This document shows, one piece after another, positions 1 through 9,216 of a DNA stretch of 64,000 bases. A model generated the notes under the pieces. It did not search any database. It saw only the letters and a program-made list of their open reading frames with translations, and was not told where the DNA came from. This stretch comes from Coccinella septempunctata (Eukaryota; Arthropoda; Insecta; Coleoptera; Coccinellidae). Position 1 is the first letter of the stretch, and every line of letters begins with the position of its first letter. Where the stretch lies: the NCBI RefSeq assembly GCF_907165205.1, contig NC_058195.1:29904936-29968935 (forward strand). The letters are read 5' to 3'. The position numbers were made by a program, and so were the translations under genes.

Positions 1-2564
1 ATCAACGAAACCTCACTTCAATGGAGATACCGGATGGATTGAAGATGAAAAATCTGAAGCTATAAAATATGAGCCGATGCAGCATGACATGATCACAATT
101 GAAGAAGTAAAAGCAGCTATCAGAGTACTGCAAAACTGGAAAGCACCTGGGCCTGATGGATTACAGAACTTCTGGATCAAGAAACTTTGGATCATGCATG
201 ACAAATTGACCTCCGCAATAAATGATGTCATTGAAAATCCTGAAAGAATGCCAGTATTCCTTACACATGGCACAACATACTTGTTACCTAAAGACCAAAG
301 GAATACAGAAGACCCATCCAAGTACCGACCAATCACATGTCTTCCAACGATGTACAAATTAATCACATCGTGCATTTCAAACCGAATTCACAACCATTGC
401 GAAAGGAATAACATCATCGCCATGCAACAGAAAGGATGCACCAAAGACAGCCGAGGGTGCAAAGAACAACTAATAATAGATTCAGTTATCTGCAATCAAG
501 CGTTCTCCAAGCGAAGGAATCTCTACGCTGCGTACATAGACTACAAAAAAGCATTCGATTCTATACCTCACGAATGGCTCTTGACGATCTTGAAGATTTA
601 CAAGGTGGATCCCAATATTGTTAAGTTCCTGAAAAACGCCATGTCAACCTGGCGTACTAGTCTTCAAATGAAAGCAGCAGATTGCTCCATTACAACAGGA
701 CCTATTCCAATAAGACGCGGAATTTTCCAAGGAGACTCGCTGAGCCCTCTGTGGTTCTGCATGGCCCTGAACCCCTTGTCTCATAGATTGAATTCTACGG
801 ACTACGGATTTTCCATCAAGAGCGGCAGTAGAACTATGATAAAACTGAATCATCTCCTTTACATGGACGACTTGAAACTCTTCGCATCTACCAAAAAACA
901 AATGCAACTGATGCTGAAAATGGTGGAAGGATTCTCGGAAGACATCAAAATGAAGTTTGGACTAGAAAAATGTCGACTGCTTAACATAACGAGAGGGAAA
1001 ATAGAAGATGGTACGTTCAAACTCAAGGAAGGTGCAGAAATTGAAGCATTAAAGGAAGGAGACACATACAAGTATCTAGGCATAAAACAGGCAAGAAAAA
1101 TCAATCAGACCCAGATGAAGAAAGAATTAACGGAGGAGTTCACCCGAAGATTGAGGAGGATAATGAGAACTGGTCTTAACAGCAAGAATCTGATAAAAGC
1201 GATTAACACCTACGCTTGCTCGGCGCTGAGCTATTCATTTGGTATTATCTCTTGGACGATCACCGATTTAGCAGCTTTACAGAGAAAAATAAGGACGATG
1301 CTGACTAAACATATAAACAATAAACATCACCCCAAAAGCTCAATAGAACGGACAGAGCTGCCACGACATCTTGGGGGTAGAGGAATTGTTGATTTGTCCA
1401 ACCGTATGTCCCAGGAAATTGAAGGACTTCGAAAATATTTCTTGAGCAAGGCAGCTTCGTCAGAACTCCATCGAGTAGTTTGTGTTGCTGATAGTTCTAC
1501 ACCATTAAAGCTACAACAGGATCACTTGGAAACCGTCGAACACTCTGCAGAAAGTAAAATGCAGAAACTGATTGGCAAACCTTTGCATGGGAGGCACCAG
1601 AACGAGGTCAACCATGATTACGTCGACATATCTGCGTCGAACTACTGGTTGACTTCCGGAAGGTTGTTTCCTGAGACAGAGGGCTTCATGCTCGCCATCC
1701 AGGATCAGGTGATTCCAACAAGAAATTACATGAAGTACATCGCCAAGGATGCCTCAGTGGCGGACGATAGCTGTCGTTATGGCTGTGCGACACATGAAAC
1801 TATCCAGCACATCACCGGGGGATGTCAGAAGTTCGCGGGCACGGAGTACAAAAATAGACATGATGCTGTTGCCAAGATTCTTCACCAAGAATTGGCACTA
1901 AAACACCAACTTCTAACGTCGAAAAAGGTTCCTTATTACAATTACCATCCGGATGCTGTGCTGGAAAACGAACATCACAAGCTCTACTGGGATCGCACGG
2001 TTCTCACAGACCGAAAAATAACCCACAATAGACCAGACCTCATATTGCTCAATAAGGATGAGGACAGAGCACTATTCATAGACGTGGCAATTCCAAATAA
2101 TACCAATCTTCTAGATAGGCACACTGAAAAAATTTCAAAATACAGAGATCTCGAGGAACAAACCAGAAGACAGTGGAAGCTGAAAGATATCAAGACCATC
2201 CCTATTGTCATTTCATCTACAGGCCTGATACCGAAGAAACTACTAGAGAACTTGAGGAAACTTCAGTTGGACGAAAATATCTATAGAGTCATGCAGAAGG
2301 CGGTACTGCTCGGAACGGCGAGAACTGTACGCAAGTACATGGGGAATGCAGAGGAACACCGTCTGCGCGGACAGGAAGTGCGGGTGGAGCAGGAATCCAA
2401 CCTACAGCAGGGAGGCGAGGAGCGACCCGGACCCGACCACCACCACGAGCCCGAAAACCTGGAAAGGGTTCCAACAGAGCTTAATCCTTTTGATATCTAA
2501 GATATCTGGGATAAGTGAATTTTCCTCTGGAGAGGAGTGTGAAAGCCGCAAGGCTAAAGTCATA
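1..2564 (+). mobile_element. R4/Dong-like non-LTR retrotransposon, copy 1 (5' part outside window)
   Basis: The 3' part of a site-specific non-LTR element. It encodes a reverse transcriptase followed by a CCHC knuckle and a restriction-like endonuclease, with no APE endonuclease. The 3' UTR is only about 60 bases and ends in AAGGCTAAAGTCATA. The same 3' end recurs in two copies at 48.2-51.4 kb, where it abuts ATT/TAA repeats. Dong elements of the R4 clade are known to insert into TAA repeats, which fits. This copy instead meets the 3' tail of the minus-strand Daphne-like element directly, without a long TAA tract. The 5' end lies left of the window, so full length cannot be judged. Confidence 0.85.
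2..2500 (+). CDS. Reverse transcriptase / restriction-like endonuclease polyprotein (Dong/R4-like), partial
   Basis: The frame is open from the first bases of the window, so this is the C-terminal ~830 residues of a longer polyprotein. Visible in order: the RT fingers (WKAPGPDGLQNFW), AAYIDYKKAFDSIPHEW (palm motif A), RRGIFQGDSLSPLWFCMALN, and the catalytic box YMDDLKLFAS. Further on come a CCHC-type knuckle (CRYGCATHETIQHITGGC) and the endonuclease core RPDLILLNKDED...LFIDVAIP, giving the PD..D arrangement of restriction-like endonucleases. There is no internal stop. In this family the enzyme nicks the target and primes cDNA synthesis there. The tail is basic and proline-rich. Copies 2 and 3 at 48.2-51.4 kb are nearly identical in protein, so the family was recently active. 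The assignment to R4/Dong rests on domain order plus the TAA-repeat flanks of the other copies. Confidence 0.88.
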   Translation, partial: STKPHFNGDTGWIEDEKSEAIKYEPMQHDMITIEEVKAAIRVLQNWKAPGPDGLQNFWIKKLWIMHDKLTSAINDVIENPERMPVFLTHGTTYLLPKDQRNTEDPSKYRPITCLPTMYKLITSCISNRIHNHCERNNIIAMQQKGCTKDSRGCKEQLIIDSVICNQAFSKRRNLYAAYIDYKKAFDSIPHEWLLTILKIYKVDPNIVKFLKNAMSTWRTSLQMKAADCSITTGPIPIRRGIFQGDSLSPLWFCMALNPLSHRLNSTDYGFSIKSGSRTMIKLNHLLYMDDLKLFASTKKQMQLMLKMVEGFSEDIKMKFGLEKCRLLNITRGKIEDGTFKLKEGAEIEALKEGDTYKYLGIKQARKINQTQMKKELTEEFTRRLRRIMRTGLNSKNLIKAINTYACSALSYSFGIISWTITDLAALQRKIRTMLTKHINNKHHPKSSIERTELPRHLGGRGIVDLSNRMSQEIEGLRKYFLSKAASSELHRVVCVADSSTPLKLQQDHLETVEHSAESKMQKLIGKPLHGRHQNEVNHDYVDISASNYWLTSGRLFPETEGFMLAIQDQVIPTRNYMKYIAKDASVADDSCRYGCATHETIQHITGGCQKFAGTEYKNRHDAVAKILHQELALKHQLLTSKKVPYYNYHPDAVLENEHHKLYWDRTVLTDRKITHNRPDLILLNKDEDRALFIDVAIPNNTNLLDRHTEKISKYRDLEEQTRRQWKLKDIKTIPIVISSTGLIPKKLLENLRKLQLDENIYRVMQKAVLLGTARTVRKYMGNAEEHRLRGQEVRVEQESNLQQGGEERPGPDHHHEPENLERVPTELNPFDI

Positions 2565-2641
2565 AAGTTTATTGATCCATTCAGACTTCAAAGAGTATAG
2601 GACAAGTCAGTATACATAATTGATCATGAAGAAAAAGGAAA

Positions 2642-5605
2642 CTAGTTCATATCGGATGTCACTCCTCCACATGAATTTAATGTACTATCATTCAAGTATT
2701 CTGATACAGAATAATAACTTCTGCTTAGCAGTAGATCTTTCATGTTTTTCTTGAAATTCTTTAAATTCTGTACTTTCAGAGTAGTTGGCAAATGATTGAA
2801 AAATCTTACACTTTGATAGGATGGTGAACGTTCAAATCTAGATGTTCTATGATTTGGTATCATTAAAGTATGATAATTTCTTGTGGAGTAGTGATGGTTG
2901 CTAGACAGTCTTGCAATATCACTCTCATTTTCCTTTACATAAAGTAAACACCTATATATATAGATACAAGCTAGTGTCATGATACCATTCGCAATGAAAA
3001 AAGGTTTACAAGAACATTGTGGATGTAAATTGAACATTAGCCTGATTATTCTCTTCTGGCAAACAAAAACTCTATTTAGTTCAGATGAACTACCCCACAC
3101 TAATATATTATAAGACATATGAGGATAGCATATACTGTAGTAAACATCTATGAGAGATTTCAAAGGAAACAATCTTTTTATTTTAGATATTGCAAAATAA
3201 GACCTATTCAATTTTTTACACACATAGTCAATATGTTGGTTCCAGCGCAAACCTTCATCTATGTATATTCCTAGAAATTTTGTGAATTCCTTAGGCATTA
3301 TAGAAACATTATGATGGGATATTATCAAGTGATCATTATTTATTTTGTTCAATGAGAAATATACTAAATCAGTCTTGTCCACATTCACCATCAACGCATT
3401 CAATCGACACCAGTCAGTAAACATCCGAATAATCGACAGAACCAACAACCTGAGTTCCTCAGAGCTCCGTGCTGTGAGAAGTAATGAGGTATCGTCTGCA
3501 AATAGTATAATCAATGCTCCAACGATATGATCCGGCAAATCGTTTATAAACAGCAGAAAGAGTAAGGGTCCCAGCACCGAGCCCTGTGGAACTCCCATAT
3601 CAACACCAAACTCATCAGAATATGTGTTTTCTACCTTCACCGAGAAAATGCGACCGCTCAAATAACTCTCCAACCAATCTAAAAATATGCCTCTGAAGCC
3701 AATATTATAAAACTTACGCAACAAGAAACGAAAATCTAAAGAGTCAAATGCTCGCGAGAGATCAAAGAATATCCCAGCAGCACGAAGACCGTCATCCAAA
3801 CTCTTGTAGACGCCCTCAACAAACTGAAATGCCGCAGTTTGTGTTGACCGACGAGGCCTAAATCCATGTTGAGATTCCGTTATGATGTTGAATCTATTCA
3901 AAAATTCATACATTCTATTGAAAACTATCCGTTCAAAAATCTTAGAAAAATTACTCAAAATCGATATGGGTCTATAATTAGCGATGTTATAAGGATCATT
4001 TTTCTTGAATACCGGTATAATGATAGACTTTTTCAAAATATCTGGAAATTTACCGGAAGAAACAGATATATTCATTAAATGAGCAAAATGACCAGCAATG
4101 GAATCGGCAATGGATTTGAGAACTCTCACTGAAATGGAATCAACTCCAGTACATTTCTTGTTCTTAAGTGCTTTGATAACATTAATAATTTCATTTTCTG
4201 TGACTGGATGGAAAAAGAAATTTACATTCAGTATTTTTGAAGTTGTGCATGATTGTGATAGCGTTTTCCCATAAAACTCCATGAGTCTGGTGTAGGTTAC
4301 CGTAGAAAAATGGCTGCCAAACGCCGCAGCTACTTGACCTGAATCCGTACAAAGATCTCCATTCAACTTCAAAGATATTCTCTTATGAGCATTGGGTGAT
4401 TTTCCAATTTCAACATTAACCAGTTCCCAGACAGTCTTATTTTTCTGATGTGAGTTCTCAACTAGATTACTATAGTACCGCCGTTTAGTATTGTCAAGTA
4501 GTTGATTGTAATAAACTTTGGCAGACTTGTAGATTAGTAATGACTGCTGTGTCTTCAACCTAGAATGCATCCAATGAAGATTTTTCTTGATATTTTCTTG
4601 TATGCTGAAGCGTTTAATCTCTGGTGTTATCCAATTCTTTGAGATATTATTATTACTAGTAGTGCGCCTCAATGGACAACATTCTTCAAAAATTGACTTG
4701 AGAGTGCCAATAAAATAGTCAAATATAACATTAATGTCAAAATCTGAGTATACTTCTGAAAATCTGGTATCTTCAATACGAATATTAAAATTATCAAGAT
4801 TATATGAGGTAATACCCTTATAATGCTGTGGCTTGTCATTAACTACCGTTTTAAAGGAAATAGCAGTACAATATTCAAGCGATAAAACTTTATGATCAGC
4901 AAGATTTGCCTCATATACTGTGGTTTTACAAGAATTTTTTTGTGCATTAGTCAAAATATAGTCCACAGTTGAACTAGTTGTTTTCCCTTTACTGTCAGTG
5001 AATACCCTAGTTGGTTCGAGCGATGTGATGTGCAAATCAAAACAATCAAGAAAGTCCTGGAAAAGGCATTTTGACCGAGAATTCATTTTAACAAAATTAA
5101 TGTTCAGGTCTCCACATATGAACAAAATTTTGCATTTTTCCAGACATTGTTGTACAACATAGAAAATCCTTTCTAAAAATAACTTGAGATCGCCTGATGG
5201 CGGCCTGTAGATACTTAGAATTCCTATTTTGAGGTCTCCAGCGTTAACCTTCACTCCACACACCTCACAATCCATTTCCAAGGATAATCGGGAGAAATTA
5301 AGATCAGAGGCTTGTAATTCACTTTTCACATAAACAACACAGCCTCCGTCCTTGTGTAACACACGACAAAAACACGAAACCTGTACGTATCCTGGAATAA
5401 CCATTAGGCTGATGTTATCCTCAGAACACCAATGCTCCACAACACTGACAATATCGGGACTCTCTGTCGCTAGAAGCACCTGAAGACTGCTGAGTTTATT
5501 TGAGATACACTGAATGTTTATTTGTAGTATCTTCAATTTAACTGTTGATCTTGTTTCATCGGTCTCCGATGAAAAAAAACACGGACATTTGCACGATTGG
5601 GCCAA
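2642..5605 (-). CDS. ORF2: APE endonuclease-reverse transcriptase, Daphne-like copy 1
   Basis: An uninterrupted ORF of 987 residues. The N-terminal third is an apurinic-type endonuclease: LQINIQCISNK, VVEHWCSED, YRPPSGDLKLF, FICGDLNINF, TSSTVDYILTN and LADHKVLS supply the usual N, E, D, D, H catalytic positions. The reverse transcriptase follows with KKCTGVDSISVRVLK, NYRPISILSNFSKIFE, the palm motif FFDLSRAFDSLD, GVPQGSVLGPLLFLLFINDL and LFADDTSLLL. The endonuclease nicks the target and the RT copies the element RNA. The ORF overlaps the end of ORF1 by about 70 bases in another frame. Because it is intact it could be functional, but ORF1 of this copy is broken, so any mobility would need help in trans. 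Confidence 0.9.
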   Translation of the reverse strand: MAQSCKCPCFFSSETDETRSTVKLKILQINIQCISNKLSSLQVLLATESPDIVSVVEHWCSEDNISLMVIPGYVQVSCFCRVLHKDGGCVVYVKSELQASDLNFSRLSLEMDCEVCGVKVNAGDLKIGILSIYRPPSGDLKLFLERIFYVVQQCLEKCKILFICGDLNINFVKMNSRSKCLFQDFLDCFDLHITSLEPTRVFTDSKGKTTSSTVDYILTNAQKNSCKTTVYEANLADHKVLSLEYCTAISFKTVVNDKPQHYKGITSYNLDNFNIRIEDTRFSEVYSDFDINVIFDYFIGTLKSIFEECCPLRRTTSNNNISKNWITPEIKRFSIQENIKKNLHWMHSRLKTQQSLLIYKSAKVYYNQLLDNTKRRYYSNLVENSHQKNKTVWELVNVEIGKSPNAHKRISLKLNGDLCTDSGQVAAAFGSHFSTVTYTRLMEFYGKTLSQSCTTSKILNVNFFFHPVTENEIINVIKALKNKKCTGVDSISVRVLKSIADSIAGHFAHLMNISVSSGKFPDILKKSIIIPVFKKNDPYNIANYRPISILSNFSKIFERIVFNRMYEFLNRFNIITESQHGFRPRRSTQTAAFQFVEGVYKSLDDGLRAAGIFFDLSRAFDSLDFRFLLRKFYNIGFRGIFLDWLESYLSGRIFSVKVENTYSDEFGVDMGVPQGSVLGPLLFLLFINDLPDHIVGALIILFADDTSLLLTARSSEELRLLVLSIIRMFTDWCRLNALMVNVDKTDLVYFSLNKINNDHLIISHHNVSIMPKEFTKFLGIYIDEGLRWNQHIDYVCKKLNRSYFAISKIKRLFPLKSLIDVYYSICYPHMSYNILVWGSSSELNRVFVCQKRIIRLMFNLHPQCSCKPFFIANGIMTLACIYIYRCLLYVKENESDIARLSSNHHYSTRNYHTLMIPNHRTSRFERSPSYQSVRFFNHLPTTLKVQNLKNFKKNMKDLLLSRSYYSVSEYLNDSTLNSCGGVTSDMN

Positions 5606-6003
5606 TTAGTTGGAACAAGGGCTTTATCGTATTCACTATCTAGAATAGTAACTTTGAAAGAGGAATAGCTTTCTGGAAATCGTGATTTCAGTGGTTCACA
5701 TTTTACTTGATTTGAAAAATTTCTGTTCAGAAATTTAAGTAGATTATCTGCCGTGGTGTCCGGTTTGAGGTTTGATACGTGTAGAAATTTCATCTTCTCT
5801 ATACCTTCCACCGTTGAATCACCTGAGCAACTTCCAACAACCAAAGTACTTTTTGACTTTCGCTTTGGTTTTTTGTAATTGACGTCTGTCCATTCATTTT
5901 TCGATGGTGTAGATTTTTCAATATCGACAGGTAATGCGATATTAGAGTGGATGATTGCATTTCTTGCATTCACTTCTTGTGCATTCTCTATCGCTTCATT
6001 CAA
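5533..6003 (-). pseudogene. ORF1 C-terminal part, Daphne-like copy 1
   Basis: Encodes the C-terminal nucleic-acid-binding domain of ORF1: FLHVSNLKPDTTADNLLKFL, then YSSFKVTILDSEYDKAL and NWPNRANVRVFFHRRP. The same domain is present in the ORF1 of copies 2 (32.4-33.4 kb) and 3 (44.9-45.2 kb), with the shared pattern LHVSNL...YSSFK...WPEGV...F. It lies in a different frame from the upstream ORF1 segment, with a stop near 6025-6032, so one small indel separates them. The first codon of the open stretch is TTG, so this is a downstream fragment and not a separate gene. Confidence 0.75.
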
Positions 6004-6029
6004 CCACAGAACAGACCCATTGACTTACT

Positions 6030-6581
6030 TTATGCATTCAACTGACGTACAGTAAACAGATGATCATCATTATTTTTATTTTGATTTCTAGTTACGGTTA
6101 ACCCACATGGCTCATCAGTTACGGAACGCCTTATGGATGTACCTCCACCAGTTGATTTCATATTCCGATCTTGTGATCTGACAACAGGTTTAGTACTGCT
6201 GTGCTGTATTTTACTCACATGTTTATACTGTTTGTTTTCATCGTTGGAATTGTCTACATTTTTATCATCATGTACCTGGATGACATTTTTTTTCGAGGAA
6301 GAATGATTATTCATTAGAAATTTATTGTGATTCTGTAATGCTTCAATCGCTATGGCTTGATTTGCGATTATTAATTCTTTCTGAATTTGAAGTTCTCTCA
6401 AATATTTTATCTCCATATGCAGAATATCCAGTGAATTCCTGGTACTGTCATCTGAACAACCATGTATTTTCGTATCACCATCATTATTTAAAACTTCCTT
6501 ATTATTTTTTTCGATTAACTTTTTAGTGAAGTTAATTAGCACTTGATTTGTAACATTATCTGGCAGTGTAGCACTCACTAA
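6030..6581 (-). pseudogene. ORF1 middle part, Daphne-like copy 1, interrupted at 6581
   Basis: A Lys/Asn/Ser-rich segment of about 180 residues containing a coiled-coil-like stretch (IKYLRELQIQKELIIANQA). On the minus strand the piggyBac boundary at 6581/6582 cuts it from its N-terminus, which lies beyond the insertion at 11386-11458. The 3' side ends at a stop at 6030 and the protein continues in another frame at 6003. ORF1 proteins of this group bind element RNA. This one lacks the N-terminal PHD finger seen in copies 2 and 3. Confidence 0.7.
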
Positions 6582-6599
6582 CACTCCAGTACTCGCGCG
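6578..6599 (+). repeat. Outer piggyBac left TIR and CTAA target duplication
   Basis: CTAA at 6578-6581 followed by CACTCCAGTACTCGCGCG. It matches the right end 18/18 in inverse orientation. Confidence 0.9.
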
Positions 6600-6653
6600 C
6601 CCGATAGGAACATAAACGGTCGCGTGGGGTATTAACCCTTAGTCACTACGGAC

Positions 6654-6830
6654 GGGTCATTTTGACCCACACGACATAAGACGAGCCGAAATTCTTCGTT
6701 TCGCGTGTGAGTAGTGGGGTGATTCTTCTAGTATTCTCCTAGCCCAACATAATCTTTGTTCTGACGAGTAAGTCGAGCTGTGTGCGTTCCCGTGTTTGCT
6801 GATATCGCTGTATTTGGGTCAAATTGACCC
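6654..6830 (+). repeat. Subterminal palindromes of the inner piggyBac (left side)
   Basis: GGGTCATTTTGACCC at 6654-6668 and GGGTCAAATTGACCC at 6816-6830. A third copy, GGGTCAAATTGACCC, lies at 8926-8940 inside the right end. They are likely transposase or host-factor binding sites, by analogy with subterminal repeats of piggyBac elements (inference). Confidence 0.8.
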
Positions 6831-6863
6831 GTGCGTAGTTTGAACGGTAGTGTTATATGAAAT

Positions 6864-8828
6864 ATGAGGTACGTTTTCTATTCAATTGAATGAATGAATC
6901 ATTCAAAATTTATATCAATATCAATTTATTGATTTTGGTTTTTGTGTTACAGTATTTATAGGCCACTCACTGAAGCTGAAATCTTACAAATTGTTGAAGA
7001 TGAACAGTTCTGGGAGGATCATAATTCCACAGAAAATACAGAGGGAGAGGAAAATATTTTCGAAGTGCAAGACAGAGTAGCTGCTACTGAAGCTATTCTA
7101 GATGAAGGAGATAGGAGTGAACCTGGGGAGAGTGATCATGAAGAAATAAGCGAACATGACAGTGATAGCGAACTTGAATGGAATGATAATGAACAAGAAT
7201 CTGAAGATGTAGAGAGAAAGACTAAAGAAGTTGACGAATCTAATCGTCAAGCTTTTTATGGCAAAGACAAAACGAAATGGTCGAAAAATGCACCAACAAG
7301 AGGTAAAACCCAAAAAAAAAATATTTGTACAATACTGCCTGGCTTGAAGGGAGACGCAAAAAAGAATCCACCCTCAACAGTTTTGCAGGCCTGGAAACTA
7401 ATTTTTTCGGACGCAATGCTCAAGAAAATCACAAAACATACAAACTCCAAAATACAGAATATGCAACTGAAATATAAAATGTTCAAAAGAAGGAGAAATT
7501 GCCGATCGCAGTTCTCTGCTTCCTTCATTCATAATACAGACCAAGAAGAAATAGAGGCTTTCATTGGTCTGCTCTATTTAACAGGCATTTTTAAATCAGG
7601 GCATGAGGATCTCAGATCTCTATGGGCCAATGATGGAACGGGCAGAGATATATTCAGGTGCACTATGTCACTTGCAAGGTTTTCTTTCTTGCTTTCCTGT
7701 ATTCGATTCGATGATGATAGTACAAGGAAGAAAAGACTGAAAGAAAACAAGTTGGCCGCAATATCTGATTTATTTAATCAATTCGTCCAAAATTCAAAGA
7801 GTTGTTACTCTCCTTTTCTACATTTGACGATAGATGAAATGCTAGTTCCATTCAGAGGTCGCTGTGGATTCCGAATGTTCATGCCAAGTAAGCCTGCTAA
7901 ATATGGGATCAAGATACAGGTTTTAGCAGATGCAAAAACCCATTACATGGTGAACTCGGAAATATATTGTGGAAAACAGACACCAAGTAAGGCTTGTTTG
8001 GAAAAAGGAGAGAAACTATGTCTTCCAACACAAGTGGTTATGAGGTTGATCGAACCTGTGAAAGGGTCCAATAGAAATATAACAACCGATAATTGGTACA
8101 CCTCATTAGAACTTGCAAATGCCCTGAAAAAAGAGAAGTTGACGTTAGTAGGTACTTTGAGGAAAAATAAAGCTTTCATTCCACCGGAATTTCTACCGTC
8201 CAGAGGAAAGGAAATTGGGAGCTCCCTATTTGGGTTCACTTCTGATTTGACGATTGTTGCTCATGTTCCGAAGAAAAACAAATCTGTGATTTTATTATCC
8301 TCTATGCACTCAGATGATAAAGTTGATGAAAAAAGCAAGAAGCCGGATATTATATTATTTTACAACAGTACGAAGGCTGGCGTAGACGCATTAGATCAAA
8401 AATGCGCAAACTACAGTACATCAAGAAGAACTCGCAGATGGCCAATGGCAATATTTCACATGATTTTGAATGTTTCTGGAGTGAATGCCAGAGTTCTTTA
8501 TCAGCTTTCACCCACCGGAAAGGAACTAACGAGAATAGACTTCCTGAAAACATTAGCCAAGGAGTTGTGTAGACCACATGTAGTAACCAGGATATCTAAC
8601 CCTAAGATATCACTCAAACTTCGAAATTTAGCAGCGGACATATTTGATTTCGAGTTTTCCCATCCAGTAGAGCCTCAGCCTCGGGCAGGAACTTCGAAAA
8701 GAAAGAGATGTGCCATTTGTCCATCGAAAAAAGATCGAAAAACAAACACCTTCTGTTCGATGTGTAAAAAACCGATTTGCAAAGAATGTGCCATAAATGT
8801 TTGCCCCTTATGCAAAAATACCAAATAA
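6864..8828 (+). CDS. piggyBac transposase (inner element), two exons, intact
   Basis: Proposed start ATG at 6864 with a five-base first exon (ATGAG), an 84-base GT-AG intron at 6869-6952, and exon 2 from 6953 to the stop at 8828, giving about 625 residues beginning MSIYRPLTEAE. Without the intron the frame opens only at a TTG, so the spliced start is preferred. An acidic N-terminus is followed by the DDE_Tnp_1_7 core: EAFIGLLYLTGIFKSGHEDL, LTIDEMLVPFRGRCGFRMFM (D1), RNITTDNWYTSLELANALKK (D2) and GVDALDQKCANYSTSRRTRR (D3). The C-terminal Cys-rich domain CAICPSKK...CSMCKKPICKEC...CPLC resembles the piggyBac end-binding zinc domain. Function: cut-and-paste transposition into TTAA. No stops or frameshifts are seen. 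Confidence 0.93.
6869..6952 (+). other. Predicted 84-base intron in inner piggyBac transposase
   Basis: Donor ATGAG|GTACGT and acceptor TTTGTGTTACAG|TATT. Splicing joins an ATG to the exon 2 frame, whose conserved N-terminus begins right at the acceptor. Confidence 0.7.
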
Positions 8829-8925
8829 AATACTTGAGTTAAAAATTAATGTTTGAAAATTATTATTCTAAAATAAAATGTAAAAATATCGTTTTTTTTC
8901 TTTTGTTAATATCTATCTAGAAATC

Positions 8926-8940
8926 GGGTCAAATTGACCC
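8926..8940 (+). repeat. Subterminal palindrome of the inner piggyBac (right side)
   Basis: GGGTCAAATTGACCC, identical to the copy at 6816-6830. It lies 31 bases inside the right TIR. Confidence 0.8.
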
Positions 8941-8988
8941 ACCGTAGTACTTATGTTACAAAATTTTTGTGTAGTAATTAAGGGTTAA

Positions 8989-9216
8989 AATACCCCAAAT
9001 TGAAAAATGATATTTTACAAATTACGTTGCAAAATATGTATGCCTAAAATTAAAAGTCGTTTCGTTAACGAATACCATTTATTATTTATGAGGGTAAAGA
9101 GGTGTACGGAGGTGAAAAAACTGTATATTCCTAAAGTAAAGCAAAATCGACAAATTTCATGATAAAATTCTCGTGGTTTCTCCGATTTGGCAAAAACTTA
9201 CAAAAAACTGAAAAAT
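8989..9216. other. Outer piggyBac 3' flanking non-coding DNA
   Basis: AT-rich sequence between the inner piggyBac and the outer transposase stop codon. It belongs to the outer element; no gene seen. Confidence 0.6.

Larger units (their letters stand above)
6636..8984 (+). mobile_element. Inner piggyBac-like element, apparently complete
   Basis: A 2349-bp element with canonical TTAA duplications at 6632-6635 and 8985-8988. The TIRs are CCCTTAGTCACTAC (6636-6649) and GTAGTAATTAAGGG (8971-8984), matching 12 of 14. It carries one transposase gene with no visible lesion. It sits in the TTAA core of a palindrome of the outer piggyBac: GGGGTA on the left at 6626-6631 and AATACCCC on the right at 8989-8996. 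The intact gene and ends make it the best candidate in the window for an element able to move. Confidence 0.93.
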
